Shown: piece after piece, positions 1 through 13,177 of the stretch
Layout of the letters: the number at the start of each line of letters is the position of its first letter
Position numbering within the stretch: position 1 is the first letter of the stretch
Assembly: GCA_038502055.1 (NCBI GenBank)
Contig: JAXRKN010000038.1
Coordinates: 4,588,001-4,652,000, forward strand
DNA: 64,000 bases
From: Tanytarsus gracilentus
Taxonomy: Eukaryota > Arthropoda > Insecta > Diptera > Chironomidae
Direction: 5' to 3'
The notes under the pieces: model-generated
What the model saw: only the letters and a program-made list of their open reading frames with translations
The model's database searches: none
What the model was told of the DNA's origin: nothing
Translations under genes and position numbers: made by a program

Positions 1-3000
1 TTCCGTTTTGTTTGTTGCTCTCTCGTCATTGAAAGAAGTTATGTGGAAGAAGAAGATTGTTCAAAGTGAAGAATGCGTATCAAATTCGATTAAACATATT
101 TTTTTGCTCTTTTCATGCCACTGTATGTTTTTGCAATTTTTCACTGGAAATTTCAGCTCAATTAGCATGCAATTCTTCTTTGAACTGAAATGACTCTAAC
201 AAGAGCAGTGCATTGTGAAATGTGTGTAGCATGTCTTTCCGTACGATGAAACAATTACAATTGGTTTTATTGTTCCTTGCACTCTCGATGCTTTTATGCA
301 GCAGCATTTCAAAGCCATTTCCTATACATCCGCTTAGTGTCTGAATTAAAATTGCCCAATTGTAAAGGATGCGATTAAAAGGTTATCGACGCCGATCAGC
401 TGCACAGTCGAGGAAAGGTCATCCGCCTGTCCATAATTAATCGATGACCGGCAAAGTGACTTTCGGATACTCTTTTTTGAGGAGATGTAAAATGTAATTA
501 GAATCTTCTCTTTCGCTCGATTCATTCGTAGCTAATTAACAATCGTTTCTTATAAAAAAAAAGAGTTAATCACCAAAGAGCTGAACAATACGAGAAAAGT
601 TAATTAAAGTTTTTCATTGCTATTATTTTAACCGCATAAAGACATCGTACAGCTCAAAAAATAGTCACGCAATCGGATTTCTTAAAGCGAGAGAGAGAGA
701 AACATTTTCATGTTTTTAATCCGCAAAACAATTTGAGTCTCGCTTCCATTTTTGCAGTGAAATTAATCCACTTTAATCTGGTAGCCGGTTCAGCAACAGC
801 TTTCAAAAAAGTCTCATTTGGCTTGGGTATTTTGCATGTGCCTAACTGACAGTCATCGCGATTATCGATGACCAAAAAAAAATATTTAAATTAATTTCTC
901 GCGAGAAAAAGAGAAAGAAGGAGACCAGAAAAAGCTGTTTATTTAATTATTGCATTTTAATCGGCCGAAGCGATATTTAAGTGAATTTTATATTTTTAAA
1001 GAGTGACTGAAAAACCCACCGAGAGAAAAAGGTTTACGCGAAAAAAAAAATTCCAGAGCACTCGGAGAAACAAACAGAAAAATAACAGCAACGGCAGAGG
1101 CGATTTGCATAATAAACCAATAAATTTCGTACAAAATTGAATAAGTGTGTTCTTCACAAAAGAAACCACATCTCCTCGTCTGTAAACTGGTTTGGTCCAT
1201 GAATGAAACAAAAATTTTATAAAAGTGAAAAAATTTCCTCCATAAACTTAAAGATTATAGGAATTTGATAAGGAGATTAAAAAGAGCCAAGGAAATGACA
1301 GCTTACAAAATTGCAGAGCTTAAAACTATCAACGAGCATTTTTGTGGTAGCCCAATAGTTATTTTCCTCCTCTCAATCATCGTGTGTGCGACATTAAAAT
1401 AAATTGAATTTCAACTTTGCATATCATCAAACCGAGAGAGACATAAAGAAGCTATAAACCTTCTGTGAACGGAAGTCAATTTGCAAATTTGATGTGCGAG
1501 GAGTGGAATCGATATATAAAATGCTTCACTTGCCATAGTCGTGTGCAATTTCAACTTCCTTATTTGAGTGCCACACAAAAGGCAAATTTTATTGTCTACC
1601 CATCAACAGGCTCATTAAACTCACATTTTGTCTATTCAAATGTGAGCTACCAGATTAAAATCTATTGAACGTCAAACTGGATTTTTTCAGCTCTTTTTTG
1701 AAACGCCTTAAAAGTCTCAAAATTTTCTTACTCAAATATTCTTTAGCACAGAGATTTTAGAACTCATTATCTATACCTAGATATTTTTTGAATTTTAATC
1801 AAAATTGAAAACAAAAATTTCAAAAAATAGAGAAGAAAACTTTTAAAAGTTTTTTAACGCATTTGATTATGAGTTTCAGTCAAAAAGATTAAAATTAAAA
1901 TAAATTAAAACGAATGACCCGAAATAAGTTTTAGCATCACAAATCAAATTTAACAACCTAAATCCGACCACACCTTGCTGAAGAGAATTTATCAAACAGT
2001 AGAAATTTATCCAGACAGAAAATTATCTCAAGAAATTAATTTTATTTGATTTGATTAATGCAAAACTTCCTTCGGATTCGCGAGCAAACACGCAAAGGCT
2101 AAAATCAGACTATTTATAATATATTTTCAGCTGACGAAATATCATTAGCCGTTTTTTGGACATCGTACATCGACATAAAGCGAAATCTGTCTAATGTGAT
2201 TGCTCCACTTATAAACTCGAGCCAGCTCTCTACATCTCGCGCTGTTTAAAGTGCAAAAAAAACTTGCTATGGATAAAGAAAATAAATTTATGAAAAATAT
2301 AAATGGATAGAGAGCAGGGGATAAGAGTGCCTGCGGTGCTAAAAAAATCTCCTCACCATCGTCACGATATAACACTTAAAAATCAATGTTATGATGGAGA
2401 GAATAAGATACAAGCATGTGTGGATCTTTCGATATAATTAAAACAGCATTTCATCAACAACAAAATTACGAAAACGTGAAAGAGGATGAAGAACATAATT
2501 TCTTCACAATAATTTAATTAAAAATTAATGAAATTTCTTCAATAATTTTCTAGGAAAGAAATTAGCAGAGGTAGCAAGCAATAAAAGCTATTTTATGGCT
2601 CTTTAAAGCATCCTCTAGATGCACAACATCGAGATTGAAAATCAATAAAAACAAAAGCCATAAAATGCAAAAAAGTCAGAGATAGACTTCGATGTGTGTG
2701 AAAGGATGAAAGGTGACTTTTTATAGTCAGCGCCCGGAGGCACTGCACAAATGCTCTATTGTATCGAGCACTAAATTTGTGTGCAAATTTATTTTAATAT
2801 TTTTTATGACCATATGCCGTACAACACCATTTGAGATGCCACCTAGCAATTAAGGAAATGAGATGAAGCGAAAAGAGACGATAAAACCGGTCATGATTTA
2901 CATAATTAAATGGCTTTGATTGTTATTATAATTCTTTCCTCTCACTCTCCGCTGAGTTTTTACCGCGAGCAGCGAGTTTTGTACCTTCTGTGTTCAGCAC

Positions 3001-3509
3001 TTGACTGTCATTGCTAATTAAATTTTTGCTCTTTATTTTTTACACGCGACTGTATTGAGTGGGCTTTTAATGTCGATAATCATTTCACATTCGAGTGCGC
3101 TCAATATCATTATCGTCCTCAATTCAATTTAACTAAATTTAAAATTTATCCAATTGTGCGAAAAATGTTTAATCGAATTTATAATTGATTTAAGCACTTT
3201 AACCGAAACTGCGGAACTCTTTTATCGAAATCAAATTGGATTCATTTGAATTTTATCGTACGCTATTATGGAGCAAAATGTGATTACGGTCGAGGAAACA
3301 ATGAACATACATCTCTCCAGCCTCACACATATTGATTTTCAACTAAATCCATAAAACTCAATCGTGGATTTACTCTCGCCTCTTGCTTAAAACAATAGCG
3401 CTTTTTTTCGGCATTTGGACTTTCATGTCGTGCCGTGCAGTTTACTTTGGAGGGAATTGTTTATGAATTTCTCGGAAAAAAGCAAGGGCTGAGAACTTCA
3501 TTTTTTATT

Positions 3510-3665
3510 GTACGTGAATGTACGTGAATGTACGCAGATGTACTTAAATGTACTTGAAAGTATAGAAACGTGTACGTAAATGTACGTAAATGTACTTAAT
3601 TGTCAGTAAATGTACGTGGATATATGAAAGCGTGTCCGTAAATGTCGTAATGTGCTGATGTACGT
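3510..3665 (+). repeat. Degenerate 10-bp tandem repeat, TGTACGTGAA type (left side)
   Basis: About a dozen imperfect units of TGTACGTGAA/TGTACGTAAA follow the left terminal repeat of the TIR element. The matching right-hand block is at 5262-5370. Subterminal short repeats of this sort are common in small DNA transposons, where they can act as transposase binding sites; that role here is inference. Confidence 0.7.
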
Positions 3666-4264
3666 TAATATTTTTCATATTTTTATTTTCATTTTTTTTC
3701 TTAAAAAAGTAACTTTTAAACTTTTTAAAAAAAATTTGTTTTATATTTTCTTTTTTATTTTAAACCAAATTTAACTTAAAACTTTTTTGGGCGTATTTAA
3801 AAATTAATTTTCTCTTTTAATGGGATTCCGTTGTATATCACCGGATTTGAATTAATCGCCATCGTTGCAATTTTTTATCTGCATTTTCGATTATTTAGTC
3901 TGCCGATTGAACGGCCATTTTAATCAGAGATAAAAATTAATACAAATTTAATTTTATATTTTTGCATTATAGTATTAAATAAAAAGTAAATAAAAAAATG
4001 AAAAATATATAAAAAAATTAATTTGTATTTTTTTTTATGAGTTTAAAAATCACCAATATTCTGAAATTAAAAAATTGCCCAATTATCTTCTGATTTTAAT
4101 TCTTTTTTTTAATCTAGCGATCGCCGTTTTGCCGTTATCTAAGTGATTAAAAAAAAATCTTGTTATTTAATTTTTTTAAAAATTGCTTCTTTTGGTATTA
4201 TTATTTTTGCTTGAAATTTTAGATTCACTTGTGTACAAAATTTGTATTAAAATTAAAAAAATTT

Positions 4265-4980
4265 AAAATGTTTCAAAACCCACGTGGTGTTGGCGTAACC
4301 CCTTGTAAGATCAGTGTTTGAAAATAAGTGCATAAAAAATGAGTTTGTCAGACCTTTGGCGTCCGTGGCAGTCCTGTTCGACCATTCCTCAAAAATCGTC
4401 TATATCATTAGATTTGGTATTCGAGTTAAGATCCTGAAGTCTAGTTTGAAAAATGGAATTTTGGCTGTCCGTGGCACTACTGGCGGCCTTGATTAGCATT
4501 TATAAAAATCATCTATGTAGTGTTCTGGTCAATACGAGTTCAACGATACCCATGAAGATAGTTCTGAAAAATGGCATTATGGCTGTCCGTGGATTACTGG
4601 CCGTCCATGATGGACATTCATAAAAATCATAATGCCATTCGATTCTGTCATTCGGTTCAACGAGTCTGGCTGTTGAAAATGGCATTTTGGCTGTCTGTGG
4701 CACGACCATGGTCACGACTCGAAAAATCATGTTGTCAATCGATTCCTGGTCAAGTTACGAATCAATGCCAATCGATTTTGGTCAATCACGAGTTCAACGA
4801 TACCAGAAGATATAAGAGAAAATTTGTATGAAAAATGGACGTTATGGCCGTCCATGGCACGACCATAGGTCATGACTAAAAAATGTGTGCTTGCATATGA
4901 CTAGAGTCCATTGGGAAAATGAAGTCTCTAGCGTAGGGACCGAGTCTGTTGTGAGACGGAGGCGGACGGACACGAGCATT
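4265..4980 (+). mobile_element. Tandem-repeat-bearing element family, copy 1 (decayed, 3' end missing)
   Basis: It begins with a slightly shortened version of the family 5' end (TGTTTCAAAACCCACGTGG, then a GGCGTAACC stretch). It continues through degenerate units of the 129-bp repeat (recognisable by GAGTTCAACGATACCCATGA and GGCTGTCCGTGGCA), then the conserved 3' block (GGCCGTCCATGGCACGACCA, about 4850-4870). It stops at ACGAGCATT, about 35 bp before the family 3' end. Many single-base losses relative to copy 2 make it the oldest copy. It sits inside the TIR element at 3484-5392. Confidence 0.8.
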
Positions 4981-5261
4981 AGTTGAATTAAATTTTTGAG
5001 TTCCCACAGGAAGGCGCAAATGATCGATTTTTTTAATATGTTTTTTTCGTGATCCTTGGTAAATTATATTAGAATAACTTTTTCTCAATTTTGGCGATTT
5101 TTGTAAAAACGAACCTTCGTCCCCAAACAATCGAATTCTAGGTATTTCGTTTTGATAAGTGTTTTACAAATTTGTTAGAAATGAAAATAAAGGATTAAAA
5201 TAATATAAAATTATTATATGGGTAAATAAATTAATGCTTTAAATGTAGTGATTGATGAAAG

Positions 5262-5370
5262 AGTGTGTAAATGTACGGATGTAGTAAATGTCGTGATGTA
5301 GTGAATATATGGAGATGTCCGTAATGTTGATTGTACGTGAGTGTACGTGAATGTACGTAAATGTACGTCA
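5262..5370 (+). repeat. Degenerate 10-bp tandem repeat, TGTACGTGAA type (right side)
   Basis: Imperfect TGTACGTGAG/TGTACGTGAA/TGTACGTAAA units immediately inside the right terminal inverted repeat of the element at 3484-5392. They lie in the same orientation as the left block, so the repeats are not part of the inverted termini. Confidence 0.7.
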
Positions 5371-8300
5371 ATTTTTGAAGTTCTCAGCCCTTGGAAAAAG
5401 AGCATATTTAGAATTTGTGACTCTATCCGATGATGGAGCAAAATTGTCACAGTCTGATGCAGTTTAGGAATTCATTATTGGATTTCTTTTAGATCCCCCT
5501 TTTTTGAACCTCACGTTCGGCACGAGATGAAACAAAAATTAGTTTAAAATTCGAGAATGTATGAAATTTCATACATTTTGCAAGCGATGTTATGGTATTG
5601 TGCTCTAGAAGTTAATCAAGTGTTAAATGTGCGCCTTAAAAACACGAAAAAAAATTATGCGGAGCTGATGATTGAGAGAAAAAGCCGACAGGTCGACAAG
5701 TGTTGCGAGAATTTTCGAGAAGCTGAAAAAAGTTCGTTAAAATTCAAACAATTTTTTTTAACGTATTTTTAAATTTTAAATTCATTTATAAGACGAATAA
5801 TTTTTTCGTGTTCGATTCTTCCAAATTAAGAATTAAAATTTCGTTAAAACCACACAAATTTTTGAAATAAATTCGAATCCACTTATCTACTGCAATTATG
5901 GTTAAAATCATCTGTCATGCCATCACAAGAGCGCAGTTTTTCATTTTAATTTATGTAGCGCTAATTGTTTCTGATGCTGAGAGCTTATTTTATGATTGTA
6001 AATAAATTTTTTCGAGAGAGACGAAAAAACATTTAAAACGAATAACAATCGATGTCGTTAATGAACGATGTAAATAGTTTTCGATCTCCATAAAGTTGAC
6101 GTTTTTTGATGGGTTATTTAACAGCCATCGATTCATTATTTAAATTCCTCATTTGCGACACATACACACACATAAAAAAGCGTCTCTCATTGTCACATAT
6201 TAAATATTGACTCGTTCATGATCATTATAACGATTCGAGTGATGGCGGTCGAAGCGCAGAGCAAACATAGTGAATTTTACATTGAATTTCAAAAATTTGC
6301 CATCACCTGCAGTGCACGAAATGGTGTAAAATAATGAAATAAAATTAAAGGCAATTTTTATTTCCAATCAGCGATTTTTTTCTCTTTGTAAAATCAAGTT
6401 TAATATTTTTTTTTGGTAAGATCGCGTCTGATTTATGAAGCAATCACTTGAGGGTAAGAGAAGTTCTAATTACTGGGTTCACAAACAAACACATGTACAT
6501 GGTTCGCTCGGCTGCATGTTCTATAAACATATCTTAAGATAGCCATCCCGATATGTTTTTGCACAGCAAGAACAGAACTGCTTGTGAGTAATCAACGTTG
6601 CCTTGAGCACTTTCCGATGCCGTCGTCGTCGTCGTTGTTGTCGAACGTAAAAAACAACTTTTTTCAAGCAAAAGTTTCTTCTTGCATTCACAATTTTCTT
6701 CTTCTCCTGTTTGATATCTTTTCCCTCGCTATCGACACACATCTTTTTAAATGCATTTTTAAATTCCCTCTTCGTTCTTTCTCTTCTTTTTATTGAACAT
6801 GATAAGAACTTGTACTTTGTTAGTGAGACAAATTCTTGCGGTGATTTTATATCCGATTTTATGGCTGAGTGAACATTGAAGGTGATTTTATGATCTTTCA
6901 ATGAAAATTTTAATGCTCAACTCAAAAAAACTTTTAAGCTTTCATAGAATTCATTCAAATTTCCAGCAAGGAAAATTTAAAAAAGAAAAATTATGAGAAG
7001 AGTCAGACACGAACTTTTTTTGATATTCTGTAAAGTATTTTTATAACTTAAGAGCTCACGTCTGAAGCTTCTTCAAAAAAAACTTTTTCGCATTTTAAAT
7101 GAGGCAAAGCTTTTTGTCTCGAACTGTCTTCCTCGCTTTGCTCATTGATTAAAAAGTGAATGTTTATTTCCACTCAAGTATAATTTTGTCGAGAGAAAAA
7201 CTTTTCTCCAAAGTCATCTACGGTTGCATTTAAAAGATTTATAACTCTCGTAAAGACTTTTTACCGAGAAACCTCACTTCTGTAGATGCTCCCACACTCA
7301 ATTCTTATTTTACGACTTTACATCGAAAAATTATTATTGCTCGATCAATAGAAGCGCAAATGAAAAGTTCGTGAAAAAGAAAGAAAAAAAGAAAAATTTG
7401 GATATAATGAACATTCCATTGGGAAGATAGAAATACACAGAAGAGAGAGAATAAAGGGCAGAATATAAATTACAAAAGAGCGTAAAATTTCAAAGATAAT
7501 GCTGAGTAATGATCTGAGCCTGTATAGCATTCCTTTATTCTCCTCTTAAACGCTTTATGTCGCTATTTATTAGCTCCTATCGCATGCATGTTACAGCTCT
7601 AATCAGCTCCTTTAATCTCCATCTCACTTTACTCTCCTTTCGATCATTATGATTGACAAACACTCTCTCGAACCGCCATGTGTCGATCTAGATTTAATTG
7701 GTATTTCTACTGAAATTTATACACGGCCAGTGGAGTGAGTTTAAAATTACATAGTGCAGTGCTAGACTTTTTAAAAGCACTCGCGATAAACATATTATTT
7801 TTTATGTCATGTTCAGCCTCTTTCGCTCGTACCACATTCTTCTTTTTTTATTGTTTTCTTCTATACCTCTCATTACACGTTCTTTCCATGTTACTTTTCT
7901 TATTCTTCCTCTTTTTTTTGTGCTGCAAAACTTAGAAAAATTCTTTTCGGCATTTACGTGATTTTTAGAGCACGAAATTGCCTCTTTTCCTCATCTTGCG
8001 CTGTATATGTAAGTGCACACGATATTTTTCATCTTGCTTTCTTTGTTTTGCGATATTTCGTGATCTAGTTGGGTGACAACGTGGAGATTTTGAAAAAAAA
8101 TCTCAAAATTTTACTTATTAAATTTATTTACCAAAACGAGCGGAGAAAAACGAAGTCAAACATTTGTTTAGCTTTTTAGGTATGTTTGCTTATGAAATTT
8201 ACAATGTTGGAATATATAAAACTTTTTTTCTCCATCGCATCTCTCTCTTAATAGAGTCAACAATATTCTACACACAATTGAGTTTGAAATCATTTTAACC

Positions 8301-9172
8301 AGAAGAGAGTGGTTTGGCTGAATAAGAAGAAAAAATATTAAGCAGTTGAATAGGGAAGACACATTTCGTGGTAAACGCTTGAATGTCAATTCAGTTAGCT
8401 TATGAATACATTATTAAGCGCGAGATGAAGAGAAAAAAAATCGCAATAAAGCGAATTGCTATTGACAAAGCAAAGTCGTATGTTTGCTCTTTAAAGCGAG
8501 AGATTTTAGATAGTGAACGTTCAATGGTGACATCAAAAATTGCATTAAGACATTCATTAAAAGCTAAATAGGGGAAAAAATCAAGATAAAATAAATTTTA
8601 AATCATATCAAAATATTCAAATCATTCTAGAACGATATTTAAGTATTTTAATGATGTCATTGATATTCTTGAATCTGATATTGATGCATGAATTTTAAAT
8701 AATGTGGTGAATAAAATTTTTATATTTATATACAAGTGAATAAAATTAAATATTTTTACCTAACGTACAAAATTTTTATAATTTTCAAACAAGTTGAAAA
8801 CATAACGGTTAAAAATTATCAAAAAATCTCGAATATTTGCGCGAAGCCTTGAGCATCTGATATACACACACAATGACTCACGTTCTGTGGCTATCTCATT
8901 GCAATCTATCTTTCAATTCTTCTTCATCTTCTTTCACCTACAAAGTAATAACAATAATAAACTTCTCTCGAGCTTTTTTTTAATAGACATTCAACCGAGA
9001 GAGAGAACTTTGCAATGTAATTATATGAAAAGAATTCGATGTAATTACAATTTAACTCAATCATGATGTATTAAAAGAAGATATACATCGATGGAATCAC
9101 CGCACAGCCCTCATATCTCTCGCTCTTTTACTTCTTATTTCAATTAATAAAACACAAATATTTCATACCAAG

Positions 9173-9200
9173 CAACATCGAAAAGTAATCGAGCAAGAGA

Positions 9201-9231
<31 letters not shown>

Positions 9232-9856
9232 GACTGAGAGGTAGCGCGTTGGAGTTACCAAGGAGACGCAAACCATGCAGAACTCTTAAGATTACTCTTA
9301 AGAATAGAGTATAAATACCCCTTTTTTCCCCCTCAACAGCAGGCGTCCCCGCGGGAATCGCCCACCTCGGGAGCTGCAACACACGTCTTGAAAAAGACGC
9401 ACTAGCGATCGAATAACCCCTCTCAGAGTTTTAATGTTAGTCGTCATGGAACGTCAAGCGGAATTTCCCAATCAAGACGCCGTAATCCATGACGTAATAA
9501 ATTTTCATTATGAACAGTCTTGTGATCACTCATAGAGTGTTTCCAACTAATCACAATTATGGGTTAGTTAACTGAACCTTACGGTTGCAGTTATAAAATA
9601 AATAAATCAAAGGTGGTTTCGACGGCATTTTATAAAAGTTACCGCCACTACAACCTTCCTCAGCCCTGACAAGCTGTTAGGAACTGGCCCACCCACAATA
9701 CAAAACAAACAAACATATAACATAAATTTATAAAGTACAAAGTCAAACCAATTGTATAAAAGTTTGGTTTATCATCTACCTTCCTCCATCTAATCTAGTT
9801 GATTAGAATGGGATGTACAGGTCATTCAACATCGAAAAGTAATCGAGCAAGAGAGA
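9173..9856 (-). mobile_element. Non-LTR retroposon (SINE-like or 5'-truncated LINE) with 30-bp target-site duplication
   Basis: A 30-bp direct repeat beginning CAACATCGAAAAGTAATCGA occurs at 9173-9202 and again, base for base, at 9827-9856. The 624 bp between (9203-9826) end on the left in about seven TTGA units. Read on the minus strand the insert therefore ends in a (TCAA)n tail, as expected for target-primed reverse transcription. Near the tail the plus strand reads TGACTGAGAGGTAGCGCGTT, which resembles a tRNA A box, but I see no convincing B box, so a tRNA-derived SINE is unproven. An 80-codon frame across the left part has no recognisable domain. The perfect duplication implies a fairly recent insertion. 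Confidence 0.8.
9203..9230 (-). repeat. (TTGA)n / (TCAA)n microsatellite tail of the retroposon
   Basis: About seven perfect 4-bp units directly abut the left copy of the 30-bp target duplication. On the minus strand this is the 3' tail of the inserted element. Confidence 0.85.
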
Positions 9857-12464
9857 GAGAGAAAATCTAAAAATGATTGAATTGACTCAAAACGGGTTTT
9901 CTCTCTTCACTGCCGCGCGATATACATTAAAGATTCCCTCCAATCATTCATATTAAAAGGCAAAAAAACGTAGCGCGACGTGAAAGAATAGCGAGCATCG
10001 TCCCGCGTGCGGCTCATGGAATTTCCAGGGGCTTCGGTCGCTCTTTATTTTCGTATAAAGTAAATTGAATTTTAGTAAGCGGGAGCCCACCGATGCGACT
10101 GACCTGCTCTATCTCAGCTTTTACTCACTCGTACATTAAAAACCGACACCAAAGCCATTTTACTCTTCTTTTCATTTCTGCCTCGCCTCACAAACGAAAC
10201 ATTCTCTCTCACTCTCTCACCATGCATGCCTCGCGATGCTGTGCTGTATAATATTCTAAAAAGCAGCACTTAAAGAAAAATGATTACCATTTTATATTTT
10301 CATGTAGCAGTAAGCAGTAAATTTAATTCTGCTGTTTTCTCTCGTTTTTATCTCTCCCTCATTCACTCAACTTCGACTTTCGTGCTTTTTTCTTTTTAAA
10401 GAATTTTTCCTCCTTTCTCACAGCATCATTACACAACGACGAGTAAGAATTAAAATATTTATTTTAAACCATTTTATGTAAGTTGTGGAAATTATAAAAT
10501 CGAAAGTTAAAAAACAATCGTGCGTCACTGAACTTGCAAACAAATCCATTTGTACATGAAAAACAAAAAGAATCCGCATGAGCACAAAAAATATTTTGTA
10601 ATTAAAATTTTCCTCCGATTCTTCTGTGCACAGCACAAACATATACACACGCAGAGTGCTGATCACATCGAAATAATTGAAGTGCTCATGTTAAAAAATT
10701 TTTGCGTGTTCAATAATATGAAGAAAAAAAATCAAAATCGATCGATCATTAAGGGTTCTCTCTCTCATACACATTATTATTGCTATCATCATCATCAAAG
10801 AATTCTTTTCTCATTTCGTTGTGTATCTCATTATCATGCAAAAGTCGTGTATGTGAAAAAGAAGAAGATTTTTTAATTTTCACTCACAAATAAAGCTCAA
10901 TTAAAATTCAGCACGTTGAGTGCACAATAAATTTGTGCATCGAGTGATTTTGCATTTTAAAATTTTTAATTTCTTTCTTAAGGCCGTAAATTTTTGCTAT
11001 ATAATGCGAATATAAATTACCCAGCTCTCACTAAAGGTAGCGAGATGTCGCTGTCAATATTTTTATCTCAACGTTGCATTTCAATATTGAAGGAAAAATT
11101 TAATCTGTCCGTGTATTAAAAAATGTGCGGTGCCAGTCACACGAGTAGAAAGCAGGTTGCCAGGAGCGATTGAAAGTAAGCGATTTCAATGTGATTTTAT
11201 TTTATTTTATCTCTCACAAGTCGCTATAGAGAAGAGAATGCTTGCGGTGAAATTTTTATGGAATCAACAAAAGGGAATATGATGGAGTGCATTGAAAATT
11301 CCATTTACTATTCTAATGCAGATATAATTGAGAATTTATAGTATTTTTACAATCGGATGCCAGAAGAAAAAAAATTAAGAAAAAAATTAGCTTTAATTCC
11401 AATGATGCGAACTCAAAACTTTTTACAGAAAAAAATCCATTGAACTTCCATTAAAGAGTCAGCACAAAGTCTAGCGAAACTACATCAAAGCACACCATCT
11501 GACTCATCGAAATGGAATGCTGCTTCTCTTTTACACTCTTTCTTCATTATTCTCACTCACTTCAGACATAAAAACAGTTGAAAAATTAATCCTATCAATT
11601 CATTCTGTTCGCTTCTACTGCTTTCAAAAGGCGAGAAAGAATTAATTTTAGATTGGAGGGCCGAAAAAAAAGAGAGTACGAAAGAAATTAAAGTCATGAC
11701 GTCAATCAGTAAATGACCCCCACTTTGCACGCGTTATAGGGCATTCAAAAAGGTTTTCCTTTCTTCTTTTAAATTCTATATCATATGGAGAATAGAAAAG
11801 AGCGAAAAATGCGTCGAGGGAAGAAAATTAAACAATATATTCGACGAGTTCTTGCTATTTGTTCAAAGGTTGACAATTTAAAAACATTAAACTTATTTTG
11901 AAATAATGAAAAAATCTCACTTGTCCACCCCCTGATTTTTTTTATTCTCTTGTTCTTTCATTTTCAAAGGAATCTAATAAGCAAGAGGGAATACCAGAGC
12001 GAAAAAATTGAAAATAATTCAGATTATAAAAAAAGCTGTATACAGAAGATTGATCGATGTTTGATGTCTATAATCACAATCGGGAGGGAGTAAGTGAATG
12101 CAAGAGAACGCGATTGAGAAAGAAGAAAAAATCCGTTGCCAGATATTGTGGAGTTAAGTGTGTGGTTGAATTGAGATAAAAATCAAGATGGATTGGTATG
12201 AATTACTTCATTCGAGTTCAACATGTGAGATTAAAAAGCTCCTTGACAAAAAAAAGTGACGGTCGATAATCGACTCAATGAAGATCATTTGTAATGGCGA
12301 TGAAACAAAAGGCTTAAAATTAGACAACAATAGAGGATTTTAAGTACTTTAAACATTTCCCACCGAAAAAGTTTCAAGAACTTAAGATCCAAAGATAAAT
12401 GAAGATTTAATTGAAAAAAAATATCTCTCTATTCAAAAAGATGAAGTTATTGTGTGAGACTCAC

Positions 12465-13177
12465 CTATGATCACGAAGATGATCCTGTCGACGGAATGCT
12501 TTACCGCATATGTCGCAAGAATACGGACGCTCATCCGTGTGTGTACGCTCGTGAATGAGTAGATTGTAAGACTTTGTAAATTGTCGATTACAGAACTTGC
12601 AGATAAATTGTTTTTTCGGTCGTGACGCTCGTCCAGGTGCTCGCAGCAATCGTCGATCGAGATTTGCATGCATTGTTGGCGGATATAGGGAAGGCGGAAA
12701 TGTGAATGTGCCGGCAGCTGTCGGCGAAGGTCCAGGACCTGTTAGAAATGACGGCGGATAGGCACCAGGTGCGTTGGGTTGATTTGAACGCGGCATTAAC
12801 ATCACAGCTGCCGCTTCCCTAATCGCCAACTCTTTCCTCTTATCTGCCATCATTGCCATAATTTCGTAATTGGAGCCGCTTCGCTTTGCGTTGCCATCTT
12901 TGCCATCAGGTGAGTCGAGCATTGATGGATATAACCCTGGTCGAAGGCCACTTCGTGACGGCAAAACTGGCACGAACGCTGATTGCTCTCGACTCGGTAA
13001 TCCACCGAGACCGTGTGGATATGGCATTTGTCCATCATAGCTCGAAGATGACGGTGTTCTACCGCCCGACGACGATGATCTATGTGAATTTGGCGACGAT
13101 GTTCCCTGCATAAATTGCTCGATTCGAGATGATCGCGAGATTACGCCACGATCCTCAATTCCACCCTCGGTTGGCAT
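12465..13177 (-). CDS. Odd-skipped family C2H2 zinc-finger transcription factor (bowl/odd/sob type), N-terminal exon, partial
   Basis: Nuclear DNA-binding regulator of the odd-skipped family, which acts in insect segmentation, gut and leg-joint patterning (family knowledge). The 238 residues read here are a Ser/Pro/Gly-rich N-terminus, a charged helical stretch (MMADKRKELAIREAAAV, about residues 109-125), and then the near-invariant family zinc-finger block starting at KKQFICKFCNRQF. Finger 1 is complete (C193, C196, H209, H213). Finger 2 has C221, C224 and H237, but its last histidine must come from the next exon, because the exon ends inside the Arg-238 codon at donor AG^GTGAGT (intron from 12464). 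Upstream, an acceptor (TATTGCAG, exon from 13187) lies 10 bases before the ATG with no stop between, so either the start is as given or translation begins in an earlier exon. The family is certain; the paralogue is not. The long N-terminus before the fingers makes me lean to bowl. Confidence 0.88.

Larger units (their letters stand above)
3484..5392. mobile_element. DNA-transposon-like (MITE-like) element with 17-bp terminal inverted repeats, interrupted by copy 1 of the tandem-repeat element
   Basis: The left end AAGGGCTGAGAACTTCA (3484-3500) is matched exactly, inverted, by 5376-5392. Just inside both ends lie degenerate 10-bp repeats of the TGTACGTGAA type (about 3510-3665 and 5262-5370), in the same orientation on both sides. 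The outside flanks are similar (GGAAAAAAGC on the left, GGAAAAAGAGC on the right), which may be a decayed target duplication. No transposase frame is present, so it would be non-autonomous. The middle is interrupted by another repeat (4265-4980); without that insert the element is about 1.2 kb. The superfamily is not identified. Confidence 0.7.
1..12464. other. Non-coding region, probably a large intron of the odd-skipped-family gene
   Basis: No exon of convincing coding character was found on either strand here. The minus-strand zinc-finger exon ends at a consensus donor at 12464, so this stretch is read as the intron that follows it, running off the left edge of the window. Translated stretches of 60-126 codons in it are A/T-driven, rich in K, F and S, and lack domains or splice context. 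It contains two transposable-element insertions (3484-5392 and 9203-9826), described separately. I looked for the next odd-family exon (fingers 3 to 5) on the minus strand and did not find it. Confidence 0.6.

Noticed and set aside
6521..6901. 126-codon minus-strand frame, Lys/Arg-rich
   Set aside because: Low-complexity translation of AT-rich DNA with a CGT-type run; no domain, no splice signals, no conserved-looking segment.
9210..9260. tRNA gene or tRNA-derived SINE head
   Set aside because: An A-box-like stretch is present, but no B box at the right spacing and no cloverleaf; it also lies at the tail end of the retroposon.
10017..10030. Single kB-like motif GGAATTTCCAGGGG
   Set aside because: One isolated imperfect match in intronic DNA is expected by chance and has no supporting context.
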